Assembly (NCBI GenBank): GCA_019426215.1
Contig: CM033393.1
Coordinates: 29,328,591 to 29,392,590, forward strand
Length of the DNA stretch: 64,000 bases
Direction: 5' to 3'
Source of the DNA: Buddleja alternifolia
Taxonomy: Eukaryota > Streptophyta > Magnoliopsida > Lamiales > Scrophulariaceae
Shown: positions 10,202 through 21,714 of the stretch, in pieces
How positions within the stretch are numbered: the first letter of the stretch is position 1
Layout of the letters: every line of letters starts with the position of its first letter
Program-made: the position numbers and the translations under genes
Notes under the pieces: model-generated
What the model was told of the DNA's origin: nothing
Seen by the model: the letters and a program-made list of their open reading frames with translations, nothing else
Databases searched by the model: none

Positions 10202-11818
10202 TGACACGCTAGAACTTAACATGCTTTAATAGCAAGTATACTAGTCGTGTGTAGTAATAAATAGACAGTAAGTCCGGCTTGTCGAACCACAAGGACTTGA
10301 ATTTTAGTTTATGATTTGCAATAAAAGTAAAGACAATTTAAGGGAAAGTAAGAGTAAAACAATTAATTACACAAAGAACAAAAGGTAAGAACAAGCAATG
10401 GAATGAAACTCAAGTACGAAAAGGGACTAAGGCACATGCAAGACTCGATTTGATTCTTATTCGTACAAAGACTCTCGCTGAATTATTAAACCTAGTTGCT
10501 ATGGTGGAAGGTCCTATAATAATAACTACCCGATGTCTCGCGATAGCTATCCTATGCTTAAATGACTGTTTCCTAAGTATGTCTACCTGGAAATCTAACC
10601 ACTAAGCATGCATTAACGGACTAGAGCTTCCTCGACATAAATCGAACGACTACACCCGGGAATCTCTACTATGTCTAGGGCAATTCTTATTTTGATCGGT
10701 GATGCTATGAATCCCTTGCACCCTAGTTCAAGTCTTTCCCAAAACGCTTAACTATGCAATTAATCATACATATGGAGATCAATCACATGTAAGAAGCATA
10801 AACACGAATTCATAACACATAGCAACATAGCAATTAATTCAACGATTATCAATTATACGAATAAGTCACAAATCAATTCTTACAAGGCCCTAGTCATATG
10901 AATTTAGCCCATAACCATCGACATAGAAGAATCAAACATATTCATATACATAAGTATAAACACTAAATGCAACAAATAACGAATAAACTCCCTCAAAGGT
11001 CGAATGGTGATGGATCCTCGAGTGGAGCTTCGATCCTTAGCTCTTATCTTCTATTTGCCCATCAAGGTAGGTGATGGCTCAAATCCTAGAAAATGCTCCC
11101 AAAATCCCTAGAAATTGACCCTCGCATTAATGTGCTGAAAATTTGGCTTTATAGGTTCAAAAACGGTTACAATGGCGCCTAAGCGTGGGTAGATCGGCGT
11201 GTAGGCGCTGCCTACGTGGCACAAATGACTTGGGGAATAAATTCCAGGGCACCCATCCGCGCATAATGGTGCCTAGGCATGGTGGTGGTGGCGCCTAGGC
11301 GTGAGAAAGTGGCGCCCAGTTCGAACTCTGAACCGTTTTCTTGCTTATCAATGCAGTAATCGTGTTTCATTCATAACGTTCTCGATAGACCTCCAATTTG
11401 AATGATTTAAGTTCCCACATGAAGATAAGACATAGTTCTACAACTTTGTACAAGTACACATCATCAAATTCGATCTCTAAACATACATAAATGGCACTCA
11501 AACATGGAAGGTGTGGCGAATTTAGCACCCAAGCGTGGGTAAATAGCGCCTAGGTGCCCTTCTGCGTAACTCCAGCTTATTTCTTGCGTGTTTGGGCACC
11601 CAGGAGTGATTTTTCTGCGCTTGGGCGTGGAGGTGCGAAACATCTTGGCCTAAACTTGTTTTATACGTCATTTTTTCGCTCTTTCTTCGATTGTATCCAC
11701 TTAAGGCCTGAAATCACTTAACGCACGAATTAAACGCACAAGTGACAGAATCAACAGATAAATGAACCTAAAACATAAACACAATGGGCTTAAAAATACG
11801 TAAAAATGACTCCTATCA
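10202..11818 (-). mobile_element. 5' LTR of Athila-like Gypsy derivative, 1617 bp
   Basis: On the minus strand it starts TGATAGGAGTCATTTTTACG and ends GCGTGTCA beside the primer site. The ends and much of the interior match the solo LTR at 40660-42595 (shared landmarks GTCGTGTGTAGTAATAA and GGTCTAGGGCAATTC-like blocks), so both belong to one family. The segment 11170-11640 is unusually GC-rich, with repeated GCGCCTAGGCGTGG-like units. The element interrupts Gypsy LTR copy A. Confidence 0.85.
11173..11630. repeat. Dispersed GC-rich repeat array in the LTR
   Basis: About seven degenerate copies of a TGGCGCCTAGGCGTGG-like unit occur (near 11173, 11267, 11289, 11524, 11544, 11593 and 11617) in an otherwise AT-rich LTR. 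The sister LTR at 40660-42595 keeps only traces (near 42029 and 42168). Possibly a promoter or enhancer array; that is inference. Confidence 0.55.
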
Positions 11819-12031
11819 CGTGCCCATGTCTAACTTCCAGTAGCAATATGTTCAAGTTTTTTAAAGCTTCATTTTTTGTACCAAAACTCCATCTTTTAAC
11901 TTCTTTTTATTCTTCTTTCCATTGTCATCTATCAAAACAAAAACATCATTAAGTATCTACCAATTAAACTCAAATTGCAATAAAAGAAAGAGGAAAATAC
12001 ATGAAATGTATGTACAAAATGTAAACTAACA
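11819..12031 (-). mobile_element. Gypsy LTR copy A, proximal part
   Basis: Continues the LTR interrupted at 7782 and matches 58615-58801 closely (shared ACTCCATCTTTTAACTTC-type and CATCATTAAGTATCTACCAA blocks). It ends ACTAACA at 12031, giving TGTTAGT on the minus strand, followed by AAGTA, the partner of GAGTA at 6628. With the insertion removed, copy A is a solo LTR of about 1.36 kb inside a Copia integrase gene. Confidence 0.75.
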
Positions 12032-12470
12032 AAGTATATCATGATCTTTCAAATAATCCATAAACTCCTCGAATAAGTACTCTCCCGCTCGATCCAATCG
12101 TAGGTCTTTAATAATACATCTAGTTTATTTCTCAACTTCATATCTAAACTCATTGAACCTATCAAAACTTCAGACTTTTACCTTAAAAGGTACACATAAT
12201 CATACCATGAGAAATCAACAGTAAATGTTATAAAGTACGGGAAGTTCCTTCATGTGCTCACATTGAGCGGTCCACACACGTCCGAGTAAATCAAATCTAA
12301 CAAAGTAATGGCACACTCCATTTGACCACAAGACGAAGACTTAGTCATTTTTCTTTTTAGATAGGATTCGCAAGTTGGAATGTCGTCTACTTTAGAAAGC
12401 TCGAGGAAACTTGCTAACTTTTAGATCTTATCCTTGGATATATGACCTAAACATGGATCCTATAAATTTC
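12032..12470 (-). pseudogene. Copia integrase core and zinc-binding remnant
   Basis: Minus-strand frames give a zinc-binding-type segment (HISKDRI then PTCESYLKRKMTK), then the DVCGPLNV motif with the first catalytic Asp, a YFITFTVDFSWY motif replacing the usual DD-Ser, and EFKDYLKDHDI-like sequence. Stops and shifts occur throughout, so it is inactive. A second copy of exactly this stretch, again next to the same Gypsy LTR edge, is at 58802-59210. The continuation is at 6424-6632. Confidence 0.8.
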
Positions 12471-12689
12471 ATGCTAAATAATCAAGTCAAAAACGTACCT
12501 AGTGCTTATTATGGGCCCTTTTTTTACCACAAAAACAAAGGAAAATAACACGAGATAGGGAAAAAGGAAGAAGAAATGAAAATTCTTTGGTTGCTTCACA
12601 AGCAGCTCCATTTTTTTACATCTTTAGCTAGACATAGATCTGCATCAAGTGGCAAAATTAGGAGGTTCGAGACCCACTTCTTAGAGATT

Positions 12690-14395
12690 ATGCGCGGTGG
12701 TCATTCACCTTAAAGATCTTACTGGTAGTTGGACTTTGGATATTACTATACCAAGGGGAAAAATGTTAACAATGATAAAAGGTCCAACCCAATATGAACG
12801 TAATTTACCGAGAAATAGTTTGAGTTTTGAGTGGAAAAGAAGAATTTTTTGTCCTACAACAAAGTTCTTCGTTGAGCTCATCTTATCATGAAAATCTTTT
12901 GTCTTCTCCTAGCAAATTTTTGTACTTTCATATGAACCATTCCGGATCTCTTCCAATTCTTTCAATTATAGCTTCCTATTCGCACCGACATCATCCAATT
13001 TCATGTTGAAGTGCATAATCGCCCAATATGCCCTGTGTTTCAATTCAATAGAAAGATGACAAGGTTTATCAAAAACTAAACAAAATGGGGGCATACCTAT
13101 GGGGGTTTTATAAGATGTGCGATAGGCCTTTAGAGCGTCTTTGAGTCACATACTCCAATCTTTCATACTCGGATTGACTATCTTCTCGAGTGTAGACTTG
13201 ATTTCTCTGTTAGAGATCTCGACTTGCTCGTTTGATTATGGATGATAGGCTGTTGAAACATGATGAGTAATGTTGTATTTCTTGAGAAACGCCTCCATCA
13301 CAAGACTGCAGAAGTGTGTTCCTTGATCACTTATGATGGTTGTCGGTGTTCCAAACCTAACAAAAACGTCAGACTTAACAAAATCTACAACCACCTTAGT
13401 ACAGTCAATTTTAGTAGCCTTTGGAACATGATCCACAACCAGTAGTATATAAGTATTGCTAAAAGAAGAGGGAAAAGGGCACATAAAATCGATACCCCAA
13501 ACATCAAAGATTCACACACATGTATAGGATGAAGGGGTATTTGATCTTTATGTCCTAAGTTACCCATATTTTGACAATTTTTACAAGATTTACAAAACAT
13601 GTATGAATCCGAAACAAAGTTGGACAAATTAAACCATATTCAAGCACCTTAAGAGCGGTATGTTTAGGACAAAAGTGTAGTTTGCATGCATATGAGTGAC
13701 AAAATTAAGGATAGAAGCAGTTTCACTTTCATTTACGCACCTTCGAATAACTTGATCAGAATAATGTTTTAACAGATACGGGTCATCCCATACAAAATAT
13801 TTAGCATCACTCTTTACCTTATTCTTTTGAGCTATCAACAATTCATCAGGTAAAGTCTTAGTACCTAAGTAATTAACTATATCAACATACCATGGAATTG
13901 TGAATTGAGTAGCAAAGAGATGCTAATAGGGAAATTCATCACGTAAAGGCAATGTCTCTTCACCTAGGACCAATCTACTCATGTGGTTTCCCTTTTTCAG
14001 TCTCGTATCTCCAAGTTGAACTTCTGAAGTAATAGGATCCATCGAATGAGTCTCTGATTGGCCTCTTTCTTGGCAAGTAGATACCGAAGAGTTGTATGGC
14101 CAGAATAAACAATCACTTTAGTATCGAGTAAATTTGAACAAAATCTTTCTAAAGAAAAAAAATATCTAAATGTTCTTTTTCCATCTTCAAGTAATTACAC
14201 TGGGCACTCTGTCTAGTGTACGTGAAGCATAATAGATGACATGTGCAGCTTCCCCCACTCTTTGTCCAAGCATTGCACCTACAACATGGTTGTTGGCATC
14301 GCACATAATCTCGAAGGGGATATTCCAATTTGGTGGTTGCACAAATGGGGCTGAAGTTAGCAACTCTTTTAATTTGTCAAAGGCACTATTACACT
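12690..14395 (-). pseudogene. Gypsy (Athila/Tat-like) pol remnant: RNase H and integrase
   Basis: Reading right to left on the minus strand: RNase H connection (FEIMCDANNHVVGAMLGQR, VIYYASRTLD at 14190-14395), more RNase H (13985-14150, [21 protein letters not shown]), integrase zinc region (FCKSCKNCQNMGNLG near 13560), integrase core (VWGIDFMGPFPSSF-like reading split over two frames, then [14 protein letters not shown] near 13330), and the C-terminal part at 12690-13010 with a VGQKILLFHSKLKLF-like motif. Several frameshifts and stops are present. The RT half is missing: the remnant is cut at 14395 by a SIRE-like LTR. Athila/Tat is suggested by the FMGPFP-type and YLLAKK-type motifs. Confidence 0.8.
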
Positions 14396-15050
14396 TGTTA
14401 GGAAATTTCATGTTAAAGGTTTTGATGATAACAAGATGGGATTTTATTTTAGACCCCAAAAGAATGTAAGCTTATGCTTTCATAGAAAATTTGTATAAGC
14501 GTTGAAAGTTTAATATTTGTTAGGCTTGATTTATATCTTTTGAGATTTTAGACTAAGTATTGGAAACTCAATCGCTAATAGAATTCTAGGTGAGTCTGTC
14601 AAAGAGAAAGTTGAAGATCAGCGTCTGAAGTCAAAAGAAGATAAAGATTGTCTTAAGCGTCCATCAAGCGCTGAAGACATTTTAGGACTTATGAATCAGC
14701 GTTTTAAGTGACAAAATTCACCTGAAATAAATATCCGAAGTCAAGGACTTAAATCCAATCAATAACGGGCATTAATTTCCAACGGAAATTAAATTCAAAT
14801 GCATTAAATATCTGATAAGAGCATTAAATGTGATAAGGACCATTGATGTACGGACAAGCCACTTTTGACTGGACTGTCAGAGTGCAAGTCTACGACATCC
14901 AATCCTTGCATCAGAATTTCAAGGATTATAGACAGGAAGCAGTTCCACTCGCTCACATGTGTCCAACAGACACTTTCCCCAAGAATTGCCTATAAAGCCC
15001 CTAACTAGGCTTTGATCATCTTGATCAATAAATAGCAAACAAGCATTCAT
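14396..15050 (+). mobile_element. Truncated SIRE-like Copia LTR
   Basis: Starts TGTTAGGAAATTTCATG, the same 5' end as the LTRs at 35026 and 49428 and the inverted copy at 53127-54788. It follows them through GTTAGACCCC-type and AAGCGTC-rich segments to a CCTATAAA promoter-like sequence at about 14990. After that it diverges and the expected end (TTGGGACCAACA) is absent. The right edge is therefore uncertain by about 100 bp. It interrupts the Gypsy RNase H region. Confidence 0.65.
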
Positions 15051-16699
15051 AAGTTCAGATTTTACAACTTAATTTGGGATCTCATACGGTTTCATGTCTC
15101 AATAATCACACACGCACATGAAGGCTAGCAAGCATTAACTCTCAAAAACGATTATGAAGGGTTACACGATGCTTTGAATATTCAATAATTTGAAAATCTC
15201 ACAGAATCTTAGTTTCCATCCCTAAATCATGAGTTCCCATATCCATTTTCATGTCAAGAGCACACTTTAAACAAGATTATGCGAGCTAATTGGATAATAA
15301 AGGCATTAAAATACTCCCAAACTCGTTAACCTATCGGTGTGCATAATATGTGAAAATCACAATCAAAATGTCTTTTCGGCTTGTAACATAAAGCTAGGTA
15401 ATGGCTAGGACGGGGAATTAAGGATAAAGTGCCTAAAATCAAGAGAGCATACAACTCAATATCATTGAGCTAAACGCTCACTTATCAACCAAACAAATCT
15501 CTACATCTCGTCACTTATTACTTTTACATTTCTTTTGTATTTCGAGCTCACAAACCCCAAACTTGTTTCTTTTGATTCGGGGGGTGTATAATAATTCCAA
15601 ATCCAAACAATTCATATTGAAACCTAGTTCGTAGCCTAGTCAAGAACATTTTTTTATACTCTCGACTATTTAGCCAACTTTTAATTCTTCATTTGATTCC
15701 CTTATTTCACAAAAAAATTCCAAACCTTAACTTTTCTCAACATTACCAAAAAGACATCTTCTAAACCACTTATCTATGAGTTTTAATACCCAAAACAAAG
15801 TGTATACCCATATAAAAGCCTAATGATATGACATTACGTGCTCTCTTAATTGGGAAATAGACATTTTTTACTTTTAGGATAGATGGTCGTCCGCATGGCT
15901 TATGAAAGAAAGGTGAATGGTGGTTTCTAGTGTGCTTAGTACACTCCATTCTTATCAGTGCAGCTCAAAGCAAGGTCTAAAGATTATGCAATATAGTGAA
16001 GGCTAAATGTAAGGCTAAAGACAATAAAAGATGGACTAAATCATTTTATGACTTCACAACATCAATACACACTTCAAAGTCAATAAAATTAGAAGCTCAA
16101 TGCTTTAAATCCTCAAAAATTTGCATGAGCATGGGTAAAAAGGGCTTTCAAAATATGACATGTTGATTAAGACAAGGGATTTCGGTTTAGGTAAAGTAGA
16201 GACACTCAAACAAATCATGCTCCAAGTAAAGATGTAACAATTCATGACTTTGAATTCAATAAAGTTTTACTTGCTAATGCCAAATCATTGACTACCAATA
16301 TTTAATCCAAATTCAAGTGAAAATCTAAACAAATGAACACATGCTATGCCAAATTACCATAGGACAAGAATAAACCGGGAAGAATGACCCTCCCCCAACT
16401 TATCTAGTACATTTTCCTCAATGGGCGATAAAACAACCACAATACGAGGGTAGAAAGACTTCCCAGAGAAATGACAACACATGAACATTCAAGAGGCGAT
16501 CGGTGAAAATACGAAGAAGATACGACGACGACAAGCATCTGCAAAGAGAAAAGAAAGGAGAGGACAAAAAGATCATCAACAACCTAAGAAAACAGAAGAC
16601 TACGCGAAAAAGCTAGAAAAACAAAAGCAACAAAACAAGCAATAAGTATAAAACGGAAAACAAAACTAAAAACAAGAAAGCCAAAAAAACGTGGGTTGC
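15051..16699 (-). other. Non-coding 3' region of a Gypsy gag-protease element
   Basis: No domain or long ORF is visible. Position and composition fit the long untranslated tract downstream of the coding region of the minus-strand Gypsy at 16700-19155. At 16690-16720 the strand reads through GCGCTTCGTGGGAAGCAACC, the same Athila-type landmark as at 9420-9470. The 3' LTR is not present, probably lost with the truncated LTR junction near 15050. Confidence 0.5.
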
Positions 16700-16848
16700 T
16701 TCCCACGAAGCGCTAGTTTAAAGTCAGTGGCTTGACTCCTTTGATGTGCTTAAGCAATACCAATAGGGTCAGTTCCATGTTCCCGCTTCAATGGCATGGT
16801 TGACAAGGTCGTCTTTCCACGACTTTCTTTGATTGATTTTTGAACTCC

Positions 16849-17128
16849 TCATATAGAATCAGCTTGAAAAACAACATTAGTAGAAGAAGGCGGTTTAAAG
16901 TCATTAAAAACATTAAAAGTTACCATTTCTTCTCCAACCATATATGTGAGCCTGCCACGCTTGACATATACAACGGCTTCGGTTGTAGCTAGTAAAGGTC
17001 GACCTAGTATAATAGGCATCTCCATGTCTTCTTCTATGTCTAAGATGATGAAATTCACCGGGAAGATGAACTTATCAACTTTGACTAGGACATTCCCTAC
17101 AATCCCTCTCGGATACTTAATTGATCAG
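16849..17128 (-). pseudogene. Gypsy retropepsin (aspartic protease) remnant
   Basis: The minus strand encodes NFIILDIEEDMEMPIILGRP followed by LLATTEAVVYVKRGRLTYMV and FNVF. This is the C-terminal half of an Athila/Tat retropepsin, where an ILGRPFLATA-type motif closes the fold. The catalytic D(T/S)G triad is not clearly visible upstream because of lesions. After it the frame stops within about 130 bp and runs into the untranslated landmark, so no RT or integrase ever follows. Confidence 0.75.
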
Positions 17129-17461
17129 TTAGCTAATTAGAGGGAAATGGTGGTGGGCTTTGGCTCTCCAAGTCCTAGTTTGTTTAAACATCTCCACAAA
17201 TGTAAGGAATTGAGGATTGAGTTTCTCCCTTTCTAATCCAAGAGGAAAGTGCAGACGTGGTTGCACCTGGATATGGGGATCGGCTAGCGTGAAATTAGAA
17301 TTTTCAATTTCTGAAGAGTGGACCATGGCCTGGTCTAAATTGGACCGCAATCCAGTTTTTGCAAGTCGTGCTACTGAAATTTTGGACTGCGGTCTAGACC
17401 GTGGTTCGAGTTCAGTTTCCACTTCCGACATAGTTTTTGGACCTCGATTTTGACTTTTCAA
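17129..17461 (-). pseudogene. Gag-protease linker fragment
   Basis: This 110-codon open stretch contains HFPLGLEREKLNPQFLTF followed by VEMFKQ. That matches the linker ahead of the protease in Athila/Tat elements, where a PFPQRLKKKKLDKQFSKFL-type block is conserved. It lies between the gag at 17898-19060 and the protease remnant, and is in a separate frame from both. Confidence 0.6.
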
Positions 17462-17897
17462 CCCTTAATTCTTTTCCACTTCGCAATGTGATAGCATAAA
17501 CTTGTTCCTTGGGATTGTTCTCAGTGTCACTTGACAAAGTACCTTGAGTTCTTCCCAAAAACATGGTAACAATTTGCACAACTTGAGTCTCTTAGTTCTT
17601 TAGTTCATTTTCTTAATTTTTTAAGCTCACTTTTTGCTTCTTTAGGCTCATTTCTTGCTTGTTTGACTCCACGTCTTGGAGTTGAAACCTCTGTTCCATT
17701 ACCATCTTGAACCTTTGCAACACATCTTCTAAATTACTCATTTTCTCAGGTTATTGAAACCCCCCTTCCCTTTGAAATGAAGGTTGTTGGCAACCTCCTT
17801 GATTTTGTTGAAAACCGGGTGGTTGGTGGTTTCACCACATTTGCGTTTTGGTTCCATAAGAAATTGGGGTGATCTTCCATCCCGGATTGAACGAATT

Positions 17898-19060
17898 TTA
17901 GTATGAATTATTTTGTTGACAAATTGAATTTCCCATGTAATTCACACTCTCAACCGGGTTAGGTGCCATATATAAATTTCCTTGTTGGCACTCAAAACTC
18001 ATATGATTACCTTCACAATTTTCACAAGTTGTTTGGACTCGATTCACCGTACTTAGCATAAGACCCAAAGCATCCAACCTTTTGTTTAAGGCCTCCAATT
18101 GAATGGCTATGACGGTCTTATTCCTAATTTCATACGCACCAGTGCGCTTCTTGGGCAAATTGACTCCTTCGGTTGGCCATTGATAATTTTTCTCGGCCAT
18201 GAGCTTAATTAATGCCCAAGCATCCTCGGGTGATTTGTTCATGATAGTACCTCTTGCGGAGGCATGAAGATTTTTATGGAGATTCGGTCCTAACCCCAAA
18301 TAGAAGGTTTGCATAAGTGTTGGCACGACTAACCCATGGTGTGCGCATTTCCTTAAAAGTTCCTTAAAACTCTCCCATGCCTCGTAAAGTGATTTCCCCT
18401 CGAATTGATGAAAGCTAGTGATCTTATTTTTCATGGTGGCCATCTTACCCGGTGGAAAATACTTGGACAAAAAATTATCCACCATTTGATCCCAAGTACG
18501 GATGGAGCCGTTTGGTAAAGAATTGAAACATTGTTTAGCTTTATCTTTGAGGGAGAATGGGAATACCGTAAGCGTATGGCATCATCGGTGACTCTTTTGT
18601 TTTTAAAAGTATGGATAATTTCCAAAAATATTTCTATATGAGCGTGTGGATCATCATGGAGTAAAGTGGAGAATTGAACCGTATTCCCTATCATTTGGAT
18701 ATACCCCAGTAGGATTTGAAAGGTGTTAACCTCCATAGGTGGTAGAACGATTGGCCCCGTGGCTCCTTGTATGTTTGGCATCATATAATCCCTCAATGGG
18801 CGCTGTGGAGGCACCTCCAGTTGTGCTTGAGGGATGCGAAGATTCGCAAGCTCCTGACGAACCGCTTCTTCTAAGATAGTGGTATCTATGTGAATAGGAA
18901 GATTCGGATCCATTGTAGCTTGATCTTGTTGAGCCTCTCTTTGTTGTCTTACCCCTCTAGTAACTGTTTGTTCAATTTCGGGGTCCAACTCCACTAATCC
19001 CACCCGAGTAGTGTGGGTCATGCACAAAATGAGATCAACCTTGCACAAAGAAAGATACAC
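17898..19060 (-). pseudogene. Gypsy gag, broken by a frameshift
   Basis: Two overlapping minus-strand frames (18431-19060, then 17898-18485) together form a Ty3/Gypsy gag. The N-terminal part has a Met-Asp-Pro-Asn-rich leader and a run of Pro/Gln-containing sequence. The second frame carries FLSKYFPPGKMATMKNKI, then FKELLRKCAHHG and a TFYLGLGP-type motif, all typical of the Gag capsid domain. CENCEGNHMSFECQ is a zinc knuckle (CX2CX4HX4C). The frames meet near 18450-18485, implying a one- or two-base lesion. Confidence 0.85.
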
Positions 19061-19130
19061 AGATTAAAACAAAAGAAATGATATAAGCTCATAAAGAATA
19101 AGGGAATCTCAATGTTAGATATAAATAGAA

Positions 19131-19149
19131 GTCCCTGGCAACAGCGCCA
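19131..19149 (-). other. Gypsy primer-binding site
   Basis: The minus strand reads TGGCGCTGTTGCCAGGGAC, a slightly mutated form of the Athila/Tat primer site, 6 nt from the LTR edge at 19156. It fixes the orientation of the gag-protease element. Confidence 0.85.
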
Positions 19150-19155
19150 AAAACT

Positions 19156-19418
19156 TGACACGACAATATCCTAGCAAGAGAACTAGGTCGCACAAGTAGT
19201 AGAGTGGATGTTAAGTTCGGGGTTTTATCGTTTCCATAGGGACCTCTATAACCTAACTACAGAGATTACTGTATTATCCATTTCTAAGTTAGGTCGATCG
19301 GTATACGGATGATTTAACTAATTATCAAAAACAAGGGAATGAACTAAGGTTAATGATGTAAAAATAAGCTAAATATCAAATGGGAAGAGATGATTGGGTT
19401 ATGATCCTACTATGTTCT
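19156..19418 (-). mobile_element. 5' LTR of gag-protease Gypsy, primer-side part
   Basis: Begins TGACACGAC at the primer-site side. It shares the TGACACG terminus with the other Athila-like LTRs here but diverges soon after. It is interrupted at 19418 by a Copia solo LTR, with GTTCT duplicated at 19414-19418 and 21059-21063. Confidence 0.75.
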
Positions 19419-21058
19419 CGTTGGGTTTATAGCAATAAAACGCAGCGGAAAAAATAAAATCCTAAGTGGTTCATCTCGATTTCGCATATTCAAATTTAGT
19501 TTAGAATTCATGTACCTTTCTTCTCGTATGTTGAATGCTCAACCAACTTTTGCGATCCTTTCTTGAACAGCAAATTTGTCGCTGTCTCTAAATCACCACG
19601 CCAGAATCAAAGCAAAAAAAAATCCCCTCCTTGTTCTTCCTCAGAGACGGCTAGAGAGAGAGAGAAGGAGTGGAGAGTTTTAATTGGAGAGAAAGTAATA
19701 TGGGAGGCTTACTTTTATTTTTTCACTAAGTAGTATATTTATACTACTATAGAAAAACAAATAACCTAATAAACTAAGGCCTATGAGGACGCCCACTTTG
19801 GGCTTTTCTAAGCCCTAGGCTTAGTCAATGTTTTAATGTTTAATTATTTATTTAATTAATATTATTTATCCAATAAATAAATTAATCAAATAATTAATTA
19901 AATCTATGTTAACTCTATAATTAATTTTTCCCAAGAAATTAATTAACATGTCAACTTCATTAATTAATAAGATCATCCAATGAATAATTAATTAATTTAT
20001 TTCGATATCCAATACTGAAAATTCTCTCAAGTCAATTCCATGATTTTTCCTTTAGCCATTCCTTTAAGCGCGACTCTTTAGGTTCGTCTCAAAAGGCAAT
20101 TGGGAGGAAACCAAAAGGATGTGAGTAACACCTAGCCAGTCACATGGCTCACATCGTATCCCAATTGAGAACGAATGAATAGGATCATTTCAAACCATTT
20201 ACGCTGTGAATACCGTACGAGTATAAACCTTTTATTCATATATCTCAGTCAAGTGAGAGTCATGGTTAGCCAAACTCACAGGACTTGACCATATGCTTAA
20301 CTCATAATGAATCGAGGTCAATGAGTATACCTTCATGTCTAACATGAGTATCTCTTTATGCTTTGGCCAAAGTCTTTTGACCTCACTCATTCATGACTGC
20401 ATAGGATTTTAGCTCATCCACTTGTGAGAGAATAAATCTCATTTTGCTAATCAGTTAAGACTGCTACTTGCCCATCAAGCCGCACTTCGAGGTGGATCCC
20501 ACCAATGGGTGAATTGGATTTAACTACTCTAATGACAGACTTCATGTCACGAGTACATCTTCAACTTGATTCCTCAGGTCTTAGGTTCACGCGCACCTAT
20601 CACAACTTATCAGTTTCATCATTGACTGTCAGTGAGTGAAAACCCATGTGACGAAATTGATGGGAGCCGTGATCGAACATATCAGCCTAACTGAGATGTT
20701 TATGACATAAGTTCCCACTACCATTCCCATAGTCATTGACTGGCACTTTCTCTGTCAAAACTTATATCATACAAGTCTTTAACCAGTATTGATGTCCAGT
20801 CAATACTCTCTTCGAGCTGCGAACCAGTTTTAGATAATAAGGATCAAACTCTTCTAGTGACAGTCTTCTTAATCCATAGGAAGTAGAAGGTTTGCCTTAT
20901 TATCAAGGACTTTACATTGTTTATTAAAACGTTACAAATAATGCCAATAAGAAAACAACAAGATAATACCTTACATTATAAAAAGATATTGTTTAATAAC
21001 AAATCAATGCCCTATAAAACTATCCTCTTTATGGCATTTGAGGGCATACACACTAACA
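19419..21058 (-). mobile_element. Angela-like Copia solo LTR, 1640 bp
   Basis: Ends read CGTTGGG (first base T mutated to C) and CTAACA; on the minus strand it starts TGTTAGTGTGTATGCCCTC. The 5 bp flanks GTTCT are identical. It is closely similar to the LTR at 30862-32468 (shared AATAAAACGCAGC, GGTTCGTCTCAAAAGGC and GGCATTTGAGGGCATAC). The start is reminiscent of BARE/Angela LTRs, whose first bases I recall as TGTTGGAATTATGCCC. No internal sequence is attached. Confidence 0.88.
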
Positions 21059-21063
21059 GTTCT

Positions 21064-21714
21064 ATCTTGTGCTTATAAATTCTAAATTATTCTGATTATT
21101 AGAACGCTCTTGTTATGGAGGAATCTTCTAAGGTATTCATTACTCAATCTCTTGAAATAACAAGCCTATACTAGATAACAACTTCCTATATCTCTATAGC
21201 AAAGATTTAATTAACTAACATGCATTAAGGATCAAAGGGATTACTTGTTTACGAAGATCCTACATTCAATAGGACCATCTTGTCACAAAAAGCCACACAA
21301 CGGAAAATGAATCTATCTCTAGTCAATTTTATGATGTTTGATCTTATGATCTACCTTCATCTATCACCTCTCGGTTTCATTACATAGCATTATATCAAAT
21401 ATATGGTGATCAAGCATATGCAAGCATTAAGCATAAAAATCAAACATGTAACAAGAATGCAATTAATCTGGAAAGTATGAATTCATAAACACAAAATATC
21501 ACAAAGTATTCACATAACCCAATCAAATAAGTGCTTAGCTCATACTTGCAATAACAAGTGATACAAATTTCCTAGATAGTTGAAAAACTAATCTAAGAGG
21601 AGGAATTGAATGAATCCATATTACAAAGTGTGATTCCAAACTTTAATGACGATTCCAAACTTCTAAAGGACAAATTACTAAAACGCCCTCCAAATACAAG
21701 ACTTGATTTCCCAT
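21064..21714 (-). mobile_element. 5' LTR of gag-protease Gypsy, remaining part
   Basis: Resumes after the second GTTCT copy. It is non-coding and has no recognisable far terminus: at about 21715 the sequence changes into a Copia LTR fragment. So this LTR is truncated at its outer (right) edge. Confidence 0.5.
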
